Shown in pieces: positions 60,090 to 64,000 of a DNA stretch of 64,000 bases. Source of the DNA: Pelagibius marinus. GTDB taxonomy: Bacteria; Pseudomonadota; Alphaproteobacteria; Kiloniellales; Kiloniellaceae. A program made the translations under genes and the position numbers. Numbering within the stretch: position 1 is the first letter of the stretch; each line of letters opens with the position of its first letter. The DNA lies in NCBI RefSeq assembly GCF_014925385.1, contig NZ_JACSDK010000016.1:1-64000 (forward strand), read 5' to 3'. The notes beneath the pieces are model-generated. The model saw only the letters and a list, made by a program, of their open reading frames with translations, did not search any database and had not been told where the DNA came from.

Positions 60090-60797
60090 CTATTCGTCAA
60101 ACAGAATGTTGATGCGCCGGTTCTGGCGGCCCTTGTTCTCGATCTTGCCGACCCTTACGCGGCCGATCTCGCCGGTGTGCCCCACGTGGGTGCCGCCACA
60201 GGGTTGCAGGTCGACCCCGGCGATGTCGAGCAGGAGCACGCGGCCGCCGCCCATGGGCGGCTTCACCGACATGGTGCGCACCAGGTCCGGCTGGGCCTGC
60301 AGCTCTTCCTCGGTGATCCAGCGCGGCGCCACTGGGTGGTCCTCGGCGATCAGGCGGTTGAGCTCCGCCGTGATGTGCTCCTTGTCCAGCTGGGTGTCCG
60401 GCAGATTGAAGTCCAGCCGGCCCTTCTCGGCGCCGATCTGCCCGCCGGTGACGTCACCGGTGACCACGGCGCACAGCAGGTGCAGGCAGGTGTGCATGCG
60501 CATGTGCTTGTGGCGACGCTCCCAGTCGATCTCGGCCGTGACCTTGCTGCCGGGGGCGGGGGCGGCGGCGCCGTCCTCCAGGACGTGGACCACCTCCTCG
60601 TGGGTCTCGCCCTTCACAGCCTCGGCCACGCGCAGCTTGCTGCCGTCTTCCAGGGTCAGGCTCCCGCAGTCGCCCGGCTGGCCGCCGCCGGTAGGATAGA
60701 AGACCGTGCGGTCCAGGCGTAGGCCCTCCGGCCCGCTCGCCGTCACCGTGGCCTCGCAGGACTTCAGATAGGGATCGTCCCTGAACAGCAGTTCCAT
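60090..60797 (-). CDS. alaX: Alanyl-tRNA editing protein AlaX
   Basis: A 235-residue free-standing editing domain. Zinc ligands are His102 and His106 (MHTCLHLL) with the late CGGTHV motif. It hydrolyses Ser or Gly wrongly attached to tRNA-Ala. Length fits the AlaX-M type. Upstream of it is cysK, and downstream is sseA. The start follows a GGAGAG site. Confidence 0.92.
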   Translation of the reverse strand: MELLFRDDPYLKSCEATVTASGPEGLRLDRTVFYPTGGGQPGDCGSLTLEDGSKLRVAEAVKGETHEEVVHVLEDGAAAPAPGSKVTAEIDWERRHKHMRMHTCLHLLCAVVTGDVTGGQIGAEKGRLDFNLPDTQLDKEHITAELNRLIAEDHPVAPRWITEEELQAQPDLVRTMSVKPPMGGGRVLLLDIAGVDLQPCGGTHVGHTGEIGRVRVGKIENKGRQNRRINILFDE

Positions 60798-60845
60798 GCT
60801 CTCCTCTCCCGGGCGTTTGTCGGTCGATGTTAGGTCCCTGCGGGC

Positions 60846-61856
60846 TCAGCCCCGCCAGCCGAGCCACTCGGGCACCGGCAGCCCTTTTTCGCGCAAGAAA
60901 GCCGGATTGAACAGCTTGCTTTGATAGCGCATGCCGCCATCGCAGAGGATGGTGACGATAGTATGTCCCGGACCCAGCTTCTTGGCCATGCGCACGGCCC
61001 CTGCCACGTTGATGCCGCTGGAGGCGCCGAGGCAGAGTCCTTCCTGCTCCAGCAGGTCGAAGACATAGGGAATGGCCTCACTGTCGGGGATCTGGAAGGG
61101 TTCGTTCACCTCGATGCCCTCCAGGTTGGCGGTGATGCGGCCCTGGCCGATGCCCTCGCTGATGGAGGAGCCCTCGGCCTTCAACTCGCCATGGGCGTAG
61201 TAATTGTAGAGGGCAGCGCCCATGGGGTCGGCCAGGCCGATGGCGATGTCCTTGTTGCGCTCCTTCAGGGCCATGCTGACGCCGGCCAGGGTGCCGCCGG
61301 TGCCCACGGCGCTGACGAAGGCGTCGACCTTGCCGTCGGTCTGCTCCCAGATCTCCGGGCCGGTGGTCTCGTAGTGGCCGCGCCGGTTGGCGACATTGTC
61401 GAACTGCTGAGCCCAGATGGCGCCCTGGGGGTGGCTTTCGTCCAGCTCCTTGGCCAGGCGCTCGGAGACGTGGACGTAGTTGTCCGGGTCGCGGTAGGGC
61501 ACCGCCGGTACTTCCTTCAGCTCGGCCCCGGAGATGCGCAGGATGTCTTTCTTTTCCTGGCTCTGGGTATCGGGGATGACGATGACGCAGCGGTAGCCGC
61601 GCGCCCGGGCCACCAGGGCCAGCCCGATCCCGGTGTTGCCGGCGGTCCCCTCGACGATGATGCCGCCCGGCTTCAGCGCCCCGCGCTCCTCGGCATCCTT
61701 GATGATCGCCCAGGCCGCCCGGTCCTTCACCGAGCCGCCGGGGTTCTGGAACTCCGCCTTGCCCAGGATTTCGCAGCCGGTCGCCTCGGAGAGCTTGCGC
61801 AGGCGGATGAGGGGGGTATTGCCGATTGCGCCGACAAAACCGTCGCAGACGTCCAT
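60846..61856 (-). CDS. cysK: Cysteine synthase
   Basis: A 336-residue PLP enzyme. The PLP Lys is residue 44 in NPGGSVKDRAAW, followed by EGTAGNTGIGLALV and the phosphate-binding GTGGTLAG loop. It makes cysteine from O-acetylserine and sulfide. The C-terminal part continues with GEGI-type segments of the CysK fold. ATG 61856 follows AAGGAAG; the longer frame to 61943 adds a charged 29-residue tail without similarity. Cystathionine beta-synthase-like activity is a less likely alternative. Confidence 0.9.
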   Translation of the reverse strand: MDVCDGFVGAIGNTPLIRLRKLSEATGCEILGKAEFQNPGGSVKDRAAWAIIKDAEERGALKPGGIIVEGTAGNTGIGLALVARARGYRCVIVIPDTQSQEKKDILRISGAELKEVPAVPYRDPDNYVHVSERLAKELDESHPQGAIWAQQFDNVANRRGHYETTGPEIWEQTDGKVDAFVSAVGTGGTLAGVSMALKERNKDIAIGLADPMGAALYNYYAHGELKAEGSSISEGIGQGRITANLEGIEVNEPFQIPDSEAIPYVFDLLEQEGLCLGASSGINVAGAVRMAKKLGPGHTIVTILCDGGMRYQSKLFNPAFLREKGLPVPEWLGWRG

Positions 61857-61979
61857 TTCTTCTTCTTCCTTGCTGAGACGCCGCCGCCGGAGGGGCGCGG
61901 CGTCTGGCCGGCGAGAGTAGCTGCCCCGGCCAAGGGGGTTCAAGGGTTGGTCCGATATTCTGACATATTTTCCTGTAGA

Positions 61980-62591
61980 TCACTTCCAAATACGCATAAC
62001 TTCTGTGTGATTCAAGGCCAACCATTGCAGGGCGGCCGCCGCGATCAGGTTCGTGACCGCCCCGGCGGCCAGGCGGTCCAGGGCTTCCGTGCGGTCCAGG
62101 GGCAGCACCCGGATGTCCTCGTGCTCGTGGTCCAAGCCGTGGACGCCCCCGGCACCCCGGCTGTCGATGCACCCGCAGTAGATCGTGACGGTCTCCGAGG
62201 AGCCGCCGGGGGTGGCCAGGAAGCGCCCGATGGGCAGCAGTTCACCCAGCGTGCAGCCGGCCTCCTCCACCGCCTCGCGGCGCACCACGGCCTCCGGCGT
62301 CTCGCCGGGCTCGATGATCCCCGCGACGATCTCGATCAGCCAGGGCTCCATGCCGGCGGCGTAGGCCCCGGGTCGGAACTGCTCGATCAGCACCACCCGG
62401 TCGCGCGCTGGGTCGTAGGGCAGGACCGCCGCGGCGTGGCCGCGCTCGAAGATCTCGCGGGTCATCTCCCCGGTCCAGCCGCCGTCGAACTTGCGGTGGC
62501 GCAGGCGGTAGCGGTCGATCTGGAAGTAGCCCTTGAAGGGCGTGGTTTTTTCCAGGATTTCGACGCGTTCATCCTCGGTGGGGTCGCTCAT
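61980..62591 (-). CDS. nudF: Nudix ADP-ribose pyrophosphatase
   Basis: A 203-residue Nudix hydrolase. The Nudix box reads GETPEAVVRREAVEEAGC (about residues 97-114), matching the catalytic pattern, and the preceding VLIEQFRPGAY is typical of ADP-ribose pyrophosphatases. It cleaves ADP-ribose or similar nucleoside diphosphates. The start is uncertain between ATG 62591 and ATG 62609. The long upstream extension to 62804 lies antisense to the next gene's start and is unlikely. Confidence 0.88.
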   Translation of the reverse strand: MSDPTEDERVEILEKTTPFKGYFQIDRYRLRHRKFDGGWTGEMTREIFERGHAAAVLPYDPARDRVVLIEQFRPGAYAAGMEPWLIEIVAGIIEPGETPEAVVRREAVEEAGCTLGELLPIGRFLATPGGSSETVTIYCGCIDSRGAGGVHGLDHEHEDIRVLPLDRTEALDRLAAGAVTNLIAAAALQWLALNHTEVMRIWK

Positions 62592-62754
62592 CAACTGGGG
62601 TCCCGTCATCTGTTTGTCACATGCATGCCCCGCGCGGAGGCGGCGCAACCTTAGCCGAGCCGCGCCGCCGGACCCAATGGCATTCCCGCGGCTTGCCCGG
62701 GGGACGCAGGCGTGCTGCGATCGGCGGGTAGTGGAAGAAGCGGGAGAGGCGGAC

Positions 62755-63987
62755 ATGTCGGTGAAGAGCGAGAAGGTAACCTTTACGGGCGCCGGCGGCG
62801 ACACGCTGGCCGCGCGCCTCGACCTGCCGCGCGGGCGGCCGCGGGCCTATGCGCTCTTCGCGCACTGCTTCACCTGCAACAAGGACATCTTCGCCGCGGC
62901 GCGCATCGCGGGCGCCCTGGCGGCGCAGGGCATTGCCGTGCTGCGCTTCGACTTCACCGGCCTGGGCGCCAGCGAAGGCGACTTCGCCAACACCAACTTC
63001 TCCTCCAACATCGCCGATCTGCTCTGCGCCGCCGACTACCTGCGCCGGTCTCACGAGGCGCCGAAGCTGCTGATCGGCCACAGCCTGGGCGGGGCGGCGG
63101 TCCTCATGGCGGCCGCCCAGGTACCGGAAGCGGTGGCCGTGGCGACCATCGCGGCGCCGGCCGACCCGGCGCACGTCACCGCCCATTTCACCGAGGCGCG
63201 CCCGGAGATCGAGGCGGCGGGCGAGGCGGAGGTGCTGCTGGTCGGGCGGCCCTTCCGCATCAAGAAGCAGTTCCTGGAGGACATCGAGCAGCACAAGCTG
63301 GAGCGCACGATCGGCGGTCTGCGCAAGGCGCTGATGGTGTTCCACGCGCCGCGCGATGCAACCGTCGGCATCGACAACGCCAGCCGTATCTTCCTGGCTG
63401 CCAAGCATCCGAAGAGCTTCGTCTCCCTGGACGATGCCGATCACCTGCTGAGCCGCAAGGCCGACGCCATCTACGTGGCCGACGTACTGGCGGCCTGGGC
63501 GGAGCGCTACCTGGGGGCCGGGAAGGCGGCGCCGGACCTGCAGGCCGCCGAGGGCCGGGTGGTGGTGGAGGAGACCGGCGAAGGCAAGTTCACCCAGCGC
63601 ATCGCCGCCGGGCCGCACCAGCTGCGCGCCGACGAGCCGGAGAGCTATGGCGGCCTGGACAGCGGGCCGTCGCCCTACGACCTGCTGCTGGCCGGGTTGG
63701 GCGCCTGCACCTCGATGACCCTCAGGCTCTATGCCGAGCGCAAGGGACTGGCCCTGGACAGGACCCGCGTGACCCTGTCGCACGACAAGATCCACGCCGA
63801 GGACTGCGAGACCTGCGAGACCCGGAGCGGCAGGATCGACCGCATCCAGCGAAACATCGAGATCACCGGGCAACTAAGCCCCGAGGAGCGGCAGCGGCTG
63901 CTGGAGATTGCCGATAAGTGTCCGGTACACCGGACGCTTGAAAGCGAAATCCTCATCGAGACGAAAGCGGGCGGTCAGAACGGCTAG
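62755..63987 (+). CDS. Alpha/beta hydrolase-OsmC fusion protein
   Basis: A 410-residue bifunctional protein. Residues about 1-255 form an alpha/beta hydrolase with nucleophile Ser110 in IGHSLGG and a candidate catalytic His at 230 in DDADHLL. Residues about 262-410 form an OsmC-type domain with its two redox Cys at 318 (LGACTSM) and 389 (DKCPVH). OsmC domains reduce organic hydroperoxides. The fusion is known in proteobacteria and suggests that an ester or lipid peroxide is cleaved and reduced together. ATG 62755 follows GGGAGAGG; the longer frame from 62533 overlaps nudF antisense. Confidence 0.92.
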   Translation: MSVKSEKVTFTGAGGDTLAARLDLPRGRPRAYALFAHCFTCNKDIFAAARIAGALAAQGIAVLRFDFTGLGASEGDFANTNFSSNIADLLCAADYLRRSHEAPKLLIGHSLGGAAVLMAAAQVPEAVAVATIAAPADPAHVTAHFTEARPEIEAAGEAEVLLVGRPFRIKKQFLEDIEQHKLERTIGGLRKALMVFHAPRDATVGIDNASRIFLAAKHPKSFVSLDDADHLLSRKADAIYVADVLAAWAERYLGAGKAAPDLQAAEGRVVVEETGEGKFTQRIAAGPHQLRADEPESYGGLDSGPSPYDLLLAGLGACTSMTLRLYAERKGLALDRTRVTLSHDKIHAEDCETCETRSGRIDRIQRNIEITGQLSPEERQRLLEIADKCPVHRTLESEILIETKAGGQNG

Positions 63988-64000
63988 CCTGCCGTCTTTG

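Noticed and set aside
1-64000. CRISPR array, prophage or rRNA operon
   Set aside because: No regularly spaced short repeats, no phage structural or integrase gene, and no rRNA sequence noticed anywhere in the window.

Overview
The window is a 64 kb piece of a GC-rich bacterial chromosome. Gene content points to a metabolically versatile alphaproteobacterium, probably in or near the Rhodospirillales. The clues are Aap-type and Liv-type amino-acid/acid ABC importers, a PAS_7-type histidine kinase, a Rhodospirillum-like encapsulated-ferritin protein and a DoeX-like AsnC regulator. This is inference from gene families; no rRNA or other species marker lies in the window.

Layout. (1) 0.45-1.1 kb: an orphan Imm11-like immunity protein. 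(2) 1.16-14.19 kb: a catabolic cassette bounded by two 146-bp direct repeats (about 94% identical). It holds a LysR regulator, a TorT-like binding protein with a ribose-type ABC importer, PxpA, a biotin carboxyl carrier, biotin carboxylase, PxpB, PxpC, the biotin importer BioY, GabT and GabD. I read it as a biotin-dependent amide/lactam ring-opening pathway feeding GABA into succinate. Its GabD has Trp where the catalytic Cys should be. (3) 14.4-24.1 kb: a response regulator and PAS hybrid kinase diverge from a complete Liv importer and an acyl-CoA synthetase. The LivG ATPase carries an N-terminal PAS domain closely related to the first PAS domain of the neighbouring kinase.

(4) 24.3-34.5 kb, minus strand: a single tightly overlapping operon for a polyol/sugar ABC importer (binding protein, two permeases, a 69-aa membrane protein, two ATPases), then DhaL, DhaM, HPr, enzyme I, a helix-turn-helix protein and DhaK. 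Uptake and PEP-dependent ketose/dihydroxyacetone phosphorylation are therefore packaged together. (5) 34.9-36.3 kb: an accessory patch with an NPPF adenine methyltransferase, two perfect hairpins and the 3' half of a tRNA-Arg(TCT) gene, which looks like the attachment-site scar of an integrated element. (6) 36.5-39.8 kb: a surface-type operon (small LDPGT membrane protein, NoeA-like methyltransferase, membrane sulfatase-like protein).

(7) 39.9-43.5 kb: an AsnC regulator with two related palindromes, an aldehyde dehydrogenase and a class III aminotransferase, resembling doeX-doeC-doeD of ectoine breakdown. (8) 43.6-47.7 kb: a DUF2254 membrane protein, an EncFtn ferritin without encapsulin, small lipoproteins and unknowns. 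(9) 47.8-52.3 kb, minus strand: metC, hisI, modA, modB, modC. (10) 52.6-56.9 kb: aapJQMP amino-acid importer with an attenuator-like hairpin and a strong terminator. (11) 57.1-64 kb: a radical SAM/SPASM protein, then a minus-strand set (nudF, cysK, alaX, sseA, double GNAT), and an alpha/beta hydrolase-OsmC fusion at the right end.
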